From assembly GCA_025961275.1 (NCBI GenBank), contig JAOQNJ010000001.1:2873353-2937352 (forward strand): 64,000 bases of DNA, read 5' to 3'. Each line of letters begins with the position of its first letter. Positions within the stretch are counted from its first letter, which is position 1. This DNA comes from Providencia alcalifaciens. GTDB taxonomy: Bacteria; Pseudomonadota; Gammaproteobacteria; Enterobacterales; Enterobacteriaceae. This document shows positions 1 to 8,997 of this stretch, piece after piece. Below the pieces are notes generated by a model. The model was not told the DNA's origin. It worked only from the letters and a program-made list of their open reading frames with translations, and made no database searches. Position numbers and translations under genes: made by a program.

Positions 1-1
1 C

Positions 2-601
2 TTATCTTTTGATTGGAATTTATTGATTCCATTAATGCTGATTTTTATGGTCACTTCGTTAGAAACTATTGGTGATATCACCGCAACGTCAGACGTTTCA
101 GAGCAGCCAGTTCGTGGGCCAATTTATATGAAACGGATTAAAGGCGGTGTACTCGCTAATGGTTTGAACTCGATGGTTTCTGCTGTTTTTAATACTTTCC
201 CTAACTCTTGCTTTGGTCAAAATAATGGTGTAATTCAACTAACCGGCGTGGCGAGCCGTTATGTCGGTTATATCGTGGCATCGATGTTAGTATTATTGGG
301 GTTGTTTCCAGCAGTAGCGGGTTTTGTTCAGCAGATACCTGAACCTGTACTCGGCGGAGCCACCATTGTGATGTTTGGTACCATTGCAGCATCAGGTGTG
401 CGCATTGTTTCGCGTGAGCCATTAAATCGCCGAGCCATTATGATCATGGCGCTATCACTTGCTGTAGGCATGGGGGTATCACAACAACCTCTTATTTTAC
501 AATTCGCACCAGACTGGTTAAGAACGCTCTTCTCATCAGGCATTGCTGCTGGTGGTTTAACCGCAATTATTCTGAATTTAATCTTCCCTCACGAAAAGTA
601 G
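2..601 (+). CDS. xanP: Xanthine permease XanP, C-terminal part (cut by window edge)
   Basis: The reading frame is already open at base 2 and runs to a TAG at 599-601, so the N-terminal half lies outside the window. The visible 199 residues are the C-terminal half of an NCS2 nucleobase:proton symporter of the inner membrane that imports xanthine. [10 protein letters not shown] and the NCS2 signature [10 protein letters not shown] are both present, followed by hydrophobic membrane segments and a short basic tail. The sequence closely resembles E. coli XanP (YicE), and the next gene is yicH, as in E. coli. An ATG at 23 is internal and is not a real start. Confidence 0.93.
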   Translation, partial: LSFDWNLLIPLMLIFMVTSLETIGDITATSDVSEQPVRGPIYMKRIKGGVLANGLNSMVSAVFNTFPNSCFGQNNGVIQLTGVASRYVGYIVASMLVLLGLFPAVAGFVQQIPEPVLGGATIVMFGTIAASGVRIVSREPLNRRAIMIMALSLAVGMGVSQQPLILQFAPDWLRTLFSSGIAAGGLTAIILNLIFPHEK

Positions 602-611
602 CCTGTCATTT

Positions 612-643
612 ACCGCCGGAGTTGAATACACTGGCGGTTATTC
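612..643 (+). terminator. Possible terminator after xanP
   Basis: ACCGCC at 612-617 pairs with GGCGGT at 633-638 across a 15-nt loop, and a T-rich stretch follows. The stem is short, so this is a weak call based on its position just after the xanP stop. Confidence 0.4.
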
Positions 644-689
644 TGTATTCTATCCCGATAACTTTTCAGCTTAATCAGTGCACTCACGA

Positions 690-840
690 TAGGCTCTAAA
701 AATAGTGTGTGTTGCAGCTAGAAGGCAATTGAAGATATCCCAAATCACACAGATAAGCCTATAGTTCGGGTAGCTAAGCGAGATATTGTGTTCACGACAC
801 ACGCCATGCAACTTAAAATCTAGCGGGTATATCGACTATC
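690..840. repeat. ERIC-like intergenic repeat, degenerate
   Basis: The stretch between xanP and yicH has a GCTCTAAAAATAG...GTTGCAG arm at about 697-720 and a GCATGCAACTTAAAATC...GCGGGTATAT arm near 807-833. These resemble the outer arms of enterobacterial intergenic palindromes of the ERIC type. Related arms recur at 46128-46225, 51067-51125 and 53925-53995. Boundaries are approximate. Confidence 0.45.
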
Positions 841-868
841 AGTCCAATTTATGGAGGGGCAGATAACC

Positions 869-2662
869 ATGAGATGGTTGACTAAGCTTATTATTACGCT
901 TCTGTTACTGTTTTTATTAGTGATCGTTTTCGCTTATGCGGGGCTGCAAACACGTTGGGGTGCATCATACACGAGTCAGTTTTTAAGCAAATTCACTGAT
1001 TTTGATATCGATGTGGGTATCATGGGACATGAGTTCGCTAATGCGGGTGAATTTATTTTCCAAGACGTCAAACTCGAGTCACAAAATAAGGACCTGAAAT
1101 TAGATGCAAAACAAATCGTTGTTGAAGTTAATTGGCGTAATATTTTTAGCGGTAATGCAATCCGCCGTTTAGTCATTACTCAAGGTGATCTGACAGCAGC
1201 TGCATCTGACACCTCAACCTCAATTCCATTGAATGCTAATGTTCTACAGTTTGAAAATAGCAGTATTCAATTGAATCAAGCAGGTAATCAGTTACAAGTT
1301 TCAGGATTCACAGGTGGGATTACGCCTTGGCGCCCGACGACAAATCATCCTTTCGGATATGGTGATTTCCGTTTGACTACAAAACAATTGAATATCAATG
1401 AATTATCACTAAAGAATGTCGCTATCACGGGTAAAATCCAAGAAAATGCTACCGAATTCACTGAGGCCAGTGGCTATCTCAATAATGGTTATATTAAAGG
1501 TTCAGGGAAAACATTAGCGGATGGCTCAATTAATATTGATTCTTTGGTAATGAACCAAGTTGGCTGGCAAAATAATATTCCTTTTGATTCTTTACGTGAA
1601 GCGATAGACAGTAACCGTGCTATTACCTTTAAAAACGTTGTATTGACCAACATTGATTTACAAGGAAAAGATTGGGCCATTTCAGGCCTAAATGCTGAAA
1701 TTGATCGATTGAATTTGATAAGAGGCAGTTCGAATAATCCTGAAAGTCATATTGACTTTAATGTAAATCAACTGGTTATCCATGATGAGCAATTAGATAC
1801 ACTTATTGGCAAAATAAATATTCAAGGCGATGACCTCGAAATTGAAAAACTCTCCGGCTATTACTATAAAGGTGTCTTTAATCTTAATGGTACTTGGCAG
1901 CGTAATGATAAAACACTGACCATCAATGAAGGTAAGCTAGCAGGTATTTTGTATACCTTGCCTGAGGCTTGGCTTGATTTCGCCGCTAAACCTGCACCAA
2001 ATTGGTTATCAGGATTGACTATCAAACAGTTTACGCTATCACAATCTTTGCTGATGAATATAGATCCCAACTTTCCATTTGAGTTTACAGCTCTCAGTGG
2101 CAGTATCGAAAATCTGAATCTTATCAAGCAAAAACAATGGGGGGTTTGGAGTGGTAAAGCCTCATTTAATGCTGATAGTGGAACCATTAATCAGGTAATG
2201 GTACGTCGACCTTATATGGATTTACGTCAAAGCGGGCAAGCTTCTGCAGCAGCCTCATTGACGACCATCACCGAAAAAGGCATCGTGAAGTTAGGATTAT
2301 TGGTTAAACAATCACCTATGAGCATCCCTTTTTTGTTACGTGCTTCTGGTACTAATGTTGATCTGTCTGTATTAAATCAGTGGGGCTGGCAAGGTTTTCC
2401 ACCTCAAGTAATCGGTGATTTTGATACTTCATTACAAGGCGATTTTTTGGCACCTTCATTGGTGAAAAGTTTAAATGGCGAGTTGTCAGCCATTCCATTA
2501 CAAGGAAAACAGATGTATCGAACCGTCGTCAATGGGGTAGTCACGTCATCAGTTGAGAGCGAAGCACCACCTGTTGAATCAGGAGTCATAGAGCCGATTC
2601 CTGTACCAGCAGCAGGAGCGACTCCAATGCACGAGCCGATCCCTTCTCTAGTCACGCAATAG
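869..2662 (+). CDS. yicH: AsmA-family protein YicH
   Basis: This 597-residue AsmA-like protein is anchored by one N-terminal membrane segment (about residues 5-27), with the rest predicted in the periplasm. AsmA-type proteins are linked to outer-membrane homeostasis and lipid traffic; the exact role of YicH is not settled. The phrases LQTRWGA near the N-terminus and KQWGVWSG in the C-terminal half match E. coli YicH, and it follows xanP as in E. coli. The first in-frame ATG (851) overlaps a strong GGAGGGG ribosome-binding site that fits the ATG at 869, so 869 is chosen. The last 40 residues are proline-rich and low in complexity. Confidence 0.88.
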   Translation: MRWLTKLIITLLLLFLLVIVFAYAGLQTRWGASYTSQFLSKFTDFDIDVGIMGHEFANAGEFIFQDVKLESQNKDLKLDAKQIVVEVNWRNIFSGNAIRRLVITQGDLTAAASDTSTSIPLNANVLQFENSSIQLNQAGNQLQVSGFTGGITPWRPTTNHPFGYGDFRLTTKQLNINELSLKNVAITGKIQENATEFTEASGYLNNGYIKGSGKTLADGSINIDSLVMNQVGWQNNIPFDSLREAIDSNRAITFKNVVLTNIDLQGKDWAISGLNAEIDRLNLIRGSSNNPESHIDFNVNQLVIHDEQLDTLIGKINIQGDDLEIEKLSGYYYKGVFNLNGTWQRNDKTLTINEGKLAGILYTLPEAWLDFAAKPAPNWLSGLTIKQFTLSQSLLMNIDPNFPFEFTALSGSIENLNLIKQKQWGVWSGKASFNADSGTINQVMVRRPYMDLRQSGQASAAASLTTITEKGIVKLGLLVKQSPMSIPFLLRASGTNVDLSVLNQWGWQGFPPQVIGDFDTSLQGDFLAPSLVKSLNGELSAIPLQGKQMYRTVVNGVVTSSVESEAPPVESGVIEPIPVPAAGATPMHEPIPSLVTQ

Positions 2663-2674
2663 ACCAATAGAATA

Positions 2675-2707
2675 AAGGCAGGCTTGCTATCATGCATTGC
2701 CTGCCTT
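2675..2707. terminator. Shared terminator between yicH and fabY
   Basis: AAGGCAGGC (2675-2683) pairs perfectly with GCCTGCCTT (2699-2707). It lies between the convergent ends of yicH and fabY and could serve both. Confidence 0.6.
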
Positions 2708-2730
2708 AAAAATTAATATTACTAACCAAA

Positions 2731-3654
2731 TTATAAAGGTTTTATTGGTTTTTCAATCGGGAAGACCATATACACACCGCTGAAAATACCTCCGACCTCA
2801 TTATTGGCACCACTTACTTTAACTTCGAGCTTGACTCTGGCCTTGCTTCCCCTTGAGAGGCGGTCAAGATCACCACTCATAGAAGACATATCGGCAACGG
2901 CAGTCGGTCTACCATTAACAGGTTTGCTATAACGAATACTCGCATCAACCAACACTATATCACCATTGAGCTGGTGTTCTTGCATTAATAACCAAATCAA
3001 TCCCCAACCAGTTAGTGTGGCAAGAGAAAATTGGCTACCCGCAAAAATGGTTTCATAAGGATTTTGATTACCCGATTCAGGCATGGTTGTGATGAATTTT
3101 TTCCCTGTATATTGCTCAACTCGGACACCCATTTTTTCACTTAACGGAATATGTTTATACCAAGCTTGTTGCAATTCGCCACACCAATCAGGTCGGTGAA
3201 GGATCTGGTCTAGGGTTTCAATCGGTTTGATCATTAAATAATGGCGTACTGGAGTATTGAGCTCACCAGCAATCAATCCGCGACTCTCAAAACCGATTTT
3301 ATTAAAAAATGGAACGGCCTCTTCCCTAACACTGGATACGACACGTTTCACACTTTCTTGCCTTGCAATAGATTCCAATGCCATCAGAATCAATTTACCC
3401 AGCCCCTTCCCTTGCATAACAGGATTGACCGCTAAAAAACGAATCGCTCCTTCATTGTCTGCATTAATGTAGAGCCGGCCAATCGCAAGAATGCGGTTTT
3501 TATCATCGACAACCATTTGATGGTGAGCCGTTAGGTCATAACCATCTTTTTCAGAACCAAGGGGTTGATTAAAGGGTTTACGTAGCATCTCCCAGCGGAA
3601 CTGGTAATAAGCGTTGAATTCAGTTTCATCTTTAGGTGCACGTAGGTGGTACAT
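2731..3654 (-). CDS. fabY: Fatty acid biosynthesis protein FabY (YiiD)
   Basis: The protein has two domains: an N-terminal GNAT acetyltransferase fold (about residues 1-145, with GKGLGKLIL as the acetyl-CoA loop) and a C-terminal hot-dog thioesterase-like YiiD domain ([25 protein letters not shown]). It resembles E. coli YiiD, which was renamed FabY because it supports initiation of fatty-acid synthesis. The start at 3654 (MYHLRAP) is chosen because AGGGGAG lies 4 nt upstream and it leaves dtd without overlap; the frame is open further upstream to 3702. The gene follows dtd closely, as in E. coli, and is probably in one transcript with it. Confidence 0.88.
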   Translation of the reverse strand: MYHLRAPKDETEFNAYYQFRWEMLRKPFNQPLGSEKDGYDLTAHHQMVVDDKNRILAIGRLYINADNEGAIRFLAVNPVMQGKGLGKLILMALESIARQESVKRVVSSVREEAVPFFNKIGFESRGLIAGELNTPVRHYLMIKPIETLDQILHRPDWCGELQQAWYKHIPLSEKMGVRVEQYTGKKFITTMPESGNQNPYETIFAGSQFSLATLTGWGLIWLLMQEHQLNGDIVLVDASIRYSKPVNGRPTAVADMSSMSGDLDRLSRGSKARVKLEVKVSGANNEVGGIFSGVYMVFPIEKPIKPL

Positions 3655-3667
3655 AGTCTCCCCTTTA

Positions 3668-4105
3668 TTAGACTTGCAACCAGAAAGTGACTGGACCATC
3701 ATTGGTCAGGCTGACTTGCATATCTGCGGCAAACTGCCCAGTTTCAGTGACAACGCCTTGTTGGCGACTGAGATCAATAAAATGTTCATACAGCTGTTCC
3801 GCCCGTGTAGGCTCTGCGCCCCCTGAAAAACTCGGTCTCATACCTTTTTTGGTATCTGCCGCTAGCGTGAATTGGGACACAACTAATAGACTGCCACCTG
3901 CTTGTTGAACATTCAGGTTCATTTTCCCCTGTTTATCACTAAAAATCCGATAACCAAGTACTTTATCACACAGCCGCTTAGCTGTTTGCTCATTGTCATC
4001 TTTCTCTACACCAAGTAAAACAAGTAACCCGCCTCTAATTTGGCCAATCACTTGCTCATCGACAACAACAGATGCATGAGTAACTCTCTGTATTAATGCA
4101 ATCAT
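3668..4105 (-). CDS. dtd: D-aminoacyl-tRNA deacylase
   Basis: This 145-residue cytosolic enzyme hydrolyses D-aminoacyl-tRNA (for example D-Tyr-tRNA), keeping D-amino acids out of translation. It is the family's normal length and starts [13 protein letters not shown]. The SQFTLAAD segment and the C-terminal [11 protein letters not shown] with the Gly-cisPro motif are present. The frame is open five codons further upstream, but the family begins at MIAL, so 4105 is chosen. In E. coli the order is yihX, yihY, dtd, fabY; here no yihY lies between dtd and yihX. Confidence 0.94.
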   Translation of the reverse strand: MIALIQRVTHASVVVDEQVIGQIRGGLLVLLGVEKDDNEQTAKRLCDKVLGYRIFSDKQGKMNLNVQQAGGSLLVVSQFTLAADTKKGMRPSFSGGAEPTRAEQLYEHFIDLSRQQGVVTETGQFAADMQVSLTNDGPVTFWLQV

Positions 4106-4167
4106 GGTAACTCTATACAAAAAGATGGAGTAACTCTTTAAGCTACCCCACAGTGAAAAGTCATCAA

Positions 4168-4782
4168 TTATTCAACTTCAGAGCTGAAGTCATATGTACG
4201 AAAGTATTCAGGGACGGTGTCTTTATTCACAACATGTACACCTTGAATACCCAGTGCTTGTGCCGCCTGAATATTTTCTTCAATATCATCAAAGAATACA
4301 GCATCTTGAGCATCAAATTCTTCTGATTGCAGAACATATTTATAGATTTCTGGATCAGGCTTACGCATTCCCAGATCTTGAGATAAATAAAGAAAATCAG
4401 AGGAGGCTGCAATTTCAGGATAATGCTGTGGCCAATAATCAAGATGCAAGCGATTAGTGTTTGATAAGACAACGACACGGTGCCCCTGCTCACGTAGACG
4501 CTCCATAATGTCAATGATTTCAGGTCTTAGTGAAATAAACACTGCGTGCCAGCCTTCAGCAAATTCTTCAAAACTGAGTGTTATATCGAGCTCTTCACAG
4601 AGCAGTTCAGCAAACTCAATATCTGAGATTTTGCCACACTCATGTAATTGGAAGATATTCCCAAAAGTAAACCGTGATTTGATTTGCTCACAAGGTGTAC
4701 CACTGAGTTCTGACCACTTATCAAAAACACGATTAAAGTCGATATCAATAATCACATTACCCATATCGAAAATATACAGCAT
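4168..4782 (-). CDS. yihX: Alpha-D-glucose-1-phosphate phosphatase YihX (HAD family)
   Basis: This 204-residue HAD-like hydrolase has the nucleophile loop [11 protein letters not shown] at residues 5-15, VLSNTNRLH as motif II, a Lys in [10 protein letters not shown] and the acidic pair FFDDIEENI as motif IV. It matches E. coli YihX, which dephosphorylates alpha-glucose-1-phosphate. It is 5' of dtd on the same strand with 62 bp between them. Confidence 0.92.
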   Translation of the reverse strand: MLYIFDMGNVIIDIDFNRVFDKWSELSGTPCEQIKSRFTFGNIFQLHECGKISDIEFAELLCEELDITLSFEEFAEGWHAVFISLRPEIIDIMERLREQGHRVVVLSNTNRLHLDYWPQHYPEIAASSDFLYLSQDLGMRKPDPEIYKYVLQSEEFDAQDAVFFDDIEENIQAAQALGIQGVHVVNKDTVPEYFRTYDFSSEVE

Positions 4783-4875
4783 ACCGTTTCCTCATTGTTA
4801 TTAACTGAATTAACTTTAATCATTATTCATACAACTGAACAGCACTAATTACAGTTTATTTGTTGTTTTTTTTAA

Positions 4876-5796
4876 TTAATAAATTGGAGTTTCGTCTCTA
4901 TTGTGGCAATAAACACGAAAAAGCCTCGCCAAATGTTCACCGGCTGGGGATAAGGTATGATCACGACGCTGAACCAATGCGAACGTGGCATGAGGTAATT
5001 GTTCAATCAAATTTAACGCCACAAATTGCTGTTCAAACAATGGGTCATCAATAGTATCGATAGAGACAATCGTCAGAAAATCACTTTGTGCCACTAAGCT
5101 CATGCAACCGATTAATGTTTCGCAAGTAACGCTAAAACTCATTGGTTTTTCCATCAACAAAAATACATCAGAAAGCTGTTTGTAATAGGTTCCTTTAGAT
5201 GTTGGCATTGTCCAATCGCAATCAACCAATTCCTTCAATGATGTTGCATTCTTCTTAGGATGATCTTTACGCATGATCACTTTGTACTCTTTTTGCATCA
5301 ATTGCTCAAAATTAAACTCAGCATCCAAGCTGCCAGGACAATAAGTATTCACCGTAAAATCAAGCTCACCTTGGCGTAATTGAGGCAACATGGTTAACAA
5401 TTGCCCCTCCATAACGCGTACTTTAATATTAGGAAAATCACGATGAAACTGAATAACCACTTTAGGCATAACTGAACGTGCAATGCTTCCTGCAACGCCA
5501 ATATTCACCGTTCCTCCTGATAAACCAATGTATTGTTGTATTTCTTCTTGTCCAACTCGCAACTCCTCAAGAATAATACTGGCTCGACGTAAAAAACGTT
5601 CACCACAATCGGTCAAACATATCCCCTGATTGGTGCGAATAAATAATTTTGCCCCCAAAGAGCTTTCTAATTCACGAATTGATTTTGTTAATGCTGGCTG
5701 GGATAGCTGCAGAAAGCGGCTGGCAGCTCTGATACTGCCATGACGACCAATCTCAACAAATGCCCTCAATTGATGCAACTTAATCGGTATCGCCAT
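4876..5796 (-). CDS. abgR: LysR-type regulator AbgR
   Basis: This 306-residue LysR regulator has an N-terminal winged helix-turn-helix (KLHQLRAFVEIGRHGSIRAA..., residues 5-65) and a C-terminal effector domain. It resembles E. coli AbgR and is divergent from abgA, so it probably controls abgABT from the 320-bp shared region. The start at 5796 (MAIPIKLH) is the family start. Directly upstream lies a run of 11 G (5801-5811) that also serves as the Shine-Dalgarno region, 4 nt before the ATG. An earlier ATG at 5820 is in frame only because the run has 11 G, which would add eight residues (MVIGGGGE). Confidence 0.9.
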   Translation of the reverse strand: MAIPIKLHQLRAFVEIGRHGSIRAASRFLQLSQPALTKSIRELESSLGAKLFIRTNQGICLTDCGERFLRRASIILEELRVGQEEIQQYIGLSGGTVNIGVAGSIARSVMPKVVIQFHRDFPNIKVRVMEGQLLTMLPQLRQGELDFTVNTYCPGSLDAEFNFEQLMQKEYKVIMRKDHPKKNATSLKELVDCDWTMPTSKGTYYKQLSDVFLLMEKPMSFSVTCETLIGCMSLVAQSDFLTIVSIDTIDDPLFEQQFVALNLIEQLPHATFALVQRRDHTLSPAGEHLARLFRVYCHNRDETPIY

Positions 5797-5800
5797 CTCA

Positions 5801-5811
5801 CCCCCCCCCCC
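5801..5811. repeat. Homopolymer tract, 11 C (11 G on the abgR strand)
   Basis: Eleven consecutive C on the plus strand sit between two possible abgR start codons (5820 and 5796). Tracts this long slip easily in replication. A change of one base would alter Shine-Dalgarno spacing and put the upstream ATG out of frame. Confidence 0.9.
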
Positions 5812-5820
5812 GATAACCAT

Positions 5821-6141
5821 GAGTTATATAGATAAAGTTAATTGTATCTTTTTTACCCACATTCAATTGTGTACAGTCAGTTAAAGATAACAACAAAAAA
5901 TTAACATTGTTGTTAATAAACTATTTTCAATTCTTAGAATATCGAAACAAAACAAATTTAATTAATTTTAACGCGCCAATATACCTAATATTTATAGAAA
6001 AAACCGAGACCAAGAAAATTGCATTTGGTTAACATAAATTTAACTTTTAATATGATAGCTAATTTTTATTAATTAACAATAGAGTAGGTAATTGCACTTA
6101 TCTAATTAACCTTTTCGTGATAACTAAAAGAGATAAAAATT
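5821..6141. promoter_or_regulatory. Divergent abgR-abgA control region
   Basis: This AT-rich 320-bp region holds no gene. A dyad TTAACATTGTTGTTAA at 5901-5916 is a candidate operator. The placement suits LysR control of both directions, but no binding site can be proven from sequence alone. Confidence 0.5.
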
Positions 6142-7467
6142 ATGGAGATTTGTTTAAACAATGCGGTAGAAAATATCACAGACCAATTACAAACTTGGCG
6201 ACGTGATTTTCATCAATATGCTGAATCAGGTTGGTTTGAATTCCGCACAGCCACTTTAGTCGCTAATGAACTCAATCATCTTGGCTATCAATTACAACTA
6301 GGTAAGGACGTTATTGATGCTGATAGTCGCATGGGACTCCCTTCTCCAGCGCAATTAGCGGCTCAAGAAAAACGCGCGATTACTCAAGGCGCTTTAATTG
6401 AATGGCTTCCTCACTTTTCCGGTGGCTTTACAGGAATTGTTGCCACCTTAGATACGGGTAAAACTGGCCCAACTCTTGCATTTCGTGTTGATATGGATGC
6501 ATTAGACTTGAATGAAGCGCTTACGAATCAACATCGTCCTCATGCTGAGGGCTTTTCATCCTGTAATCCACAAATGATGCACGCATGTGGACATGATGGT
6601 CATACTGCAATTGGCCTTGGTTTAGCCCGTATTTTAAAACAGTACCAATCACAGCTAACTGGTCGTATCAAAATTATCTTTCAACCCGCAGAAGAAGGCA
6701 CACGTGGTGCAAAATCGATGGCAGAAGCGGGAGTGGTTGATGATGTGGATTTCTTTGTTGCCATACATATCGGTACGGGTGTACCAAAAGGTGAATTAGT
6801 TTGTGGTAGCAATAGTTTTTTGGCGACCACTAAATTTGATGTTACTTATCACGGAAAGGCCGCTCACTCAGGTGCAAAACCAGAAAAAGGGAAAAATGCA
6901 CTGATTGCCGCAGCACAAGCCACTCTCGGTTTATATGGTATACCTCGCCATAGCGAAGGAAGCTCACGCGTGAATGTCGGTGTTCTCAATGCGGGAATTG
7001 GCCGAAATGTTATTCCTGACCACGCATTAATGAAAGTTGAAACTCGTGGTGAAACAAATGAAATCAATGAATTCATGTACCAACAAGCCATCAATATCAT
7101 TGAAGGTGCTGCAAAAATGCAAGACGTTAAGGCTGATATTAGATTAATGGGTGCCGCTCAAAGTAGCCATTCTAGTCCACAGTGGGTTGATTTTATTGCT
7201 CACTTAGCACAAAACAAAATTCCAGAATTAACCTCAATCGTAAAAAATCGACCTGAAGCCGCCGGTTCTGAAGATGCGACCTATTTTATGGAACGAACAA
7301 AAACTTTAGGCGGGCAAGCAACTTATATGATTTTTGGTACTGAGCTTACTGCGGGGCATCACAATGAACACTTTGACTTTGATGAGAATGTCATGGCTGT
7401 TGCCGTTAAAACCTTAGCGACTATCGCTCTTTCGTTACCTGAGTTTGGAGCTGAATATCATGAGTAA
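6142..7467 (+). CDS. abgA: p-Aminobenzoyl-glutamate hydrolase subunit A
   Basis: This 441-residue M20 metallopeptidase cleaves p-aminobenzoyl-glutamate, a folate breakdown product, to p-aminobenzoate and glutamate as a heterodimer with AbgB. Metal-binding motifs are visible: HACGHDGHTA (about 147-156), the catalytic glutamates in FQPAEEGTRGA (about 186-196), and a late E-D pair in AAGSEDATYF. The HSGAKPEKGKNAL segment begins the dimerisation domain. The length matches E. coli AbgA. It is the first gene of abgABT and overlaps abgB by 8 nt, which suggests coupled translation. Confidence 0.94.
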   Translation: MEICLNNAVENITDQLQTWRRDFHQYAESGWFEFRTATLVANELNHLGYQLQLGKDVIDADSRMGLPSPAQLAAQEKRAITQGALIEWLPHFSGGFTGIVATLDTGKTGPTLAFRVDMDALDLNEALTNQHRPHAEGFSSCNPQMMHACGHDGHTAIGLGLARILKQYQSQLTGRIKIIFQPAEEGTRGAKSMAEAGVVDDVDFFVAIHIGTGVPKGELVCGSNSFLATTKFDVTYHGKAAHSGAKPEKGKNALIAAAQATLGLYGIPRHSEGSSRVNVGVLNAGIGRNVIPDHALMKVETRGETNEINEFMYQQAINIIEGAAKMQDVKADIRLMGAAQSSHSSPQWVDFIAHLAQNKIPELTSIVKNRPEAAGSEDATYFMERTKTLGGQATYMIFGTELTAGHHNEHFDFDENVMAVAVKTLATIALSLPEFGAEYHE

Positions 7468-8908
7468 AGAATTCACCTCTTTTATCAACGACTATATTGA
7501 ACAGAATCACTCACGCTTTACTCAACTCAGTGATGCAATTTGGGATCAGCCAGAAACACGATTTGAAGAAACATTTTCAGCCGAATTACTCGCCAATGCA
7601 CTTGAGCAAGAAGGTTTTCATGTTGAAAGAGCTGTAGGTGGTATTGAAACTGCATTTATTGCTAGCTTTGGCTCAGGAGCCCCCGTCATCGCATTACTTG
7701 GAGAATATGATGCTTTAGCAGGTTTAAGCCAGCAATCTGCTTGTAGTGAACCAAATCCAGTGATTGAAAATGGGAACGGTCATGGCTGTGGCCATAACTT
7801 GCTTGGTACGGCAGCACTCGCCGCTGTTTTCGCAGCCAAAGCTTGGCTACAAGCGAATCAACTATCAGGTACGGTGCGCTTTTACGGATGTCCCGGTGAA
7901 GAAGGCGGCTCCGGTAAAACCTTTATGGTAAGAGATGGCCTATTTGATGGTATTGATGCCGCTGTAACATGGCATCCTGAGTCATTCAGTGGTGTTTTCA
8001 ATGTTCAGTCACTGGCTAATATTCAAACTGCGTTTCGCTTCAAAGGCATTGCTGCACATGCTGCAAACTCGCCACACTTAGGCCGAAGTGCGCTTGATGC
8101 GGTTAGTTTAATGAATGTTGGCGTTCAATTTTTGCGTGAACATATTATTCAAGAAGCCCGTATTCACTACGCCGTGACGAATACCGGTGGAGCTTCACCT
8201 AATGTTGTTCAAGCAGATGCAGAAGTATTGTATCTCGTTCGTGCACCACAATTAGATCAAGCACAAGATATTTATCAACGGGTTATTGATATCGCGAAAG
8301 GGGCGGCATTAATGACAGGTACCCAGCTGGATGTTCGCTTCGATAAAGCCTGTTCTAACTATGTTCCTAATCGCACTATTGAAAAAGCAATGTATCAACA
8401 TATCACGGCTTTTGGCATCCCAGAATATAACCCGCAAGAGCGCCAATTTGCTGAGGAAATTCACGCGACACTTACCAAAGAGGATTTACGTAATGCCAAA
8501 TTGAATGCCGCGCGTACAGGAGGCGAACAAGGCGTTAAATGGGGTGAACGACAAGCAGATAAAGCACTAACTGACGAAGTATTACCGTATGTCGAATCTC
8601 AAGAACTGATGTATGGGTCAACAGATGTGGGTGATGTGAGTTGGATAGCGCCAACCGCACAGTGTTTTAGTCCATGTTTTGCATTTGGGACACCACTGCA
8701 TACATGGCAGTTAGTCGCGCAAGGAAGAACATCAATAGCTCATAAAGGCATGCTCTTAGCCGCAAAAGTGATGGCAGCTACAGCGATAGATCTACTTACA
8801 ACGCCAGAGTTACTTTCACAAGCTAAAAGTGAATTCCAACATCAGCGAGACGAGCAATCTTATAATTGCCCTATTCCAAACGATATTCAACCGTCTAAAT
8901 TAAAATAA
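7460..8908 (+). CDS. abgB: p-Aminobenzoyl-glutamate hydrolase subunit B
   Basis: This is the second M20-family subunit, 482 residues. Metal ligands appear in GHGCGHNLLG, the catalytic pair in CPGEEGGSGKTF, and HAANSPHLGRSALDAV opens the lid domain. The ATG at 7460 is preceded by GGAG at 7447-7450 and overlaps the end of abgA (ATGAGTAA). An upstream in-frame TTG at 7445 is less likely. The length agrees with E. coli AbgB (481). Confidence 0.94.
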   Translation: MSKEFTSFINDYIEQNHSRFTQLSDAIWDQPETRFEETFSAELLANALEQEGFHVERAVGGIETAFIASFGSGAPVIALLGEYDALAGLSQQSACSEPNPVIENGNGHGCGHNLLGTAALAAVFAAKAWLQANQLSGTVRFYGCPGEEGGSGKTFMVRDGLFDGIDAAVTWHPESFSGVFNVQSLANIQTAFRFKGIAAHAANSPHLGRSALDAVSLMNVGVQFLREHIIQEARIHYAVTNTGGASPNVVQADAEVLYLVRAPQLDQAQDIYQRVIDIAKGAALMTGTQLDVRFDKACSNYVPNRTIEKAMYQHITAFGIPEYNPQERQFAEEIHATLTKEDLRNAKLNAARTGGEQGVKWGERQADKALTDEVLPYVESQELMYGSTDVGDVSWIAPTAQCFSPCFAFGTPLHTWQLVAQGRTSIAHKGMLLAAKVMAATAIDLLTTPELLSQAKSEFQHQRDEQSYNCPIPNDIQPSKLK

Positions 8909-8997
8909 CTTTTTGGTTGGTGGGTGAATAATGACCACTGAACCCACCTTTCAAAAATATAAAAAAAATAAAAATTGCAAATACAAAGGAAAACACT

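Noticed and set aside
3654-3702. Longer FabY start overlapping dtd
   Set aside because: The internal ATG at 3654 has a strong AGGGGAG site and avoids the overlap.
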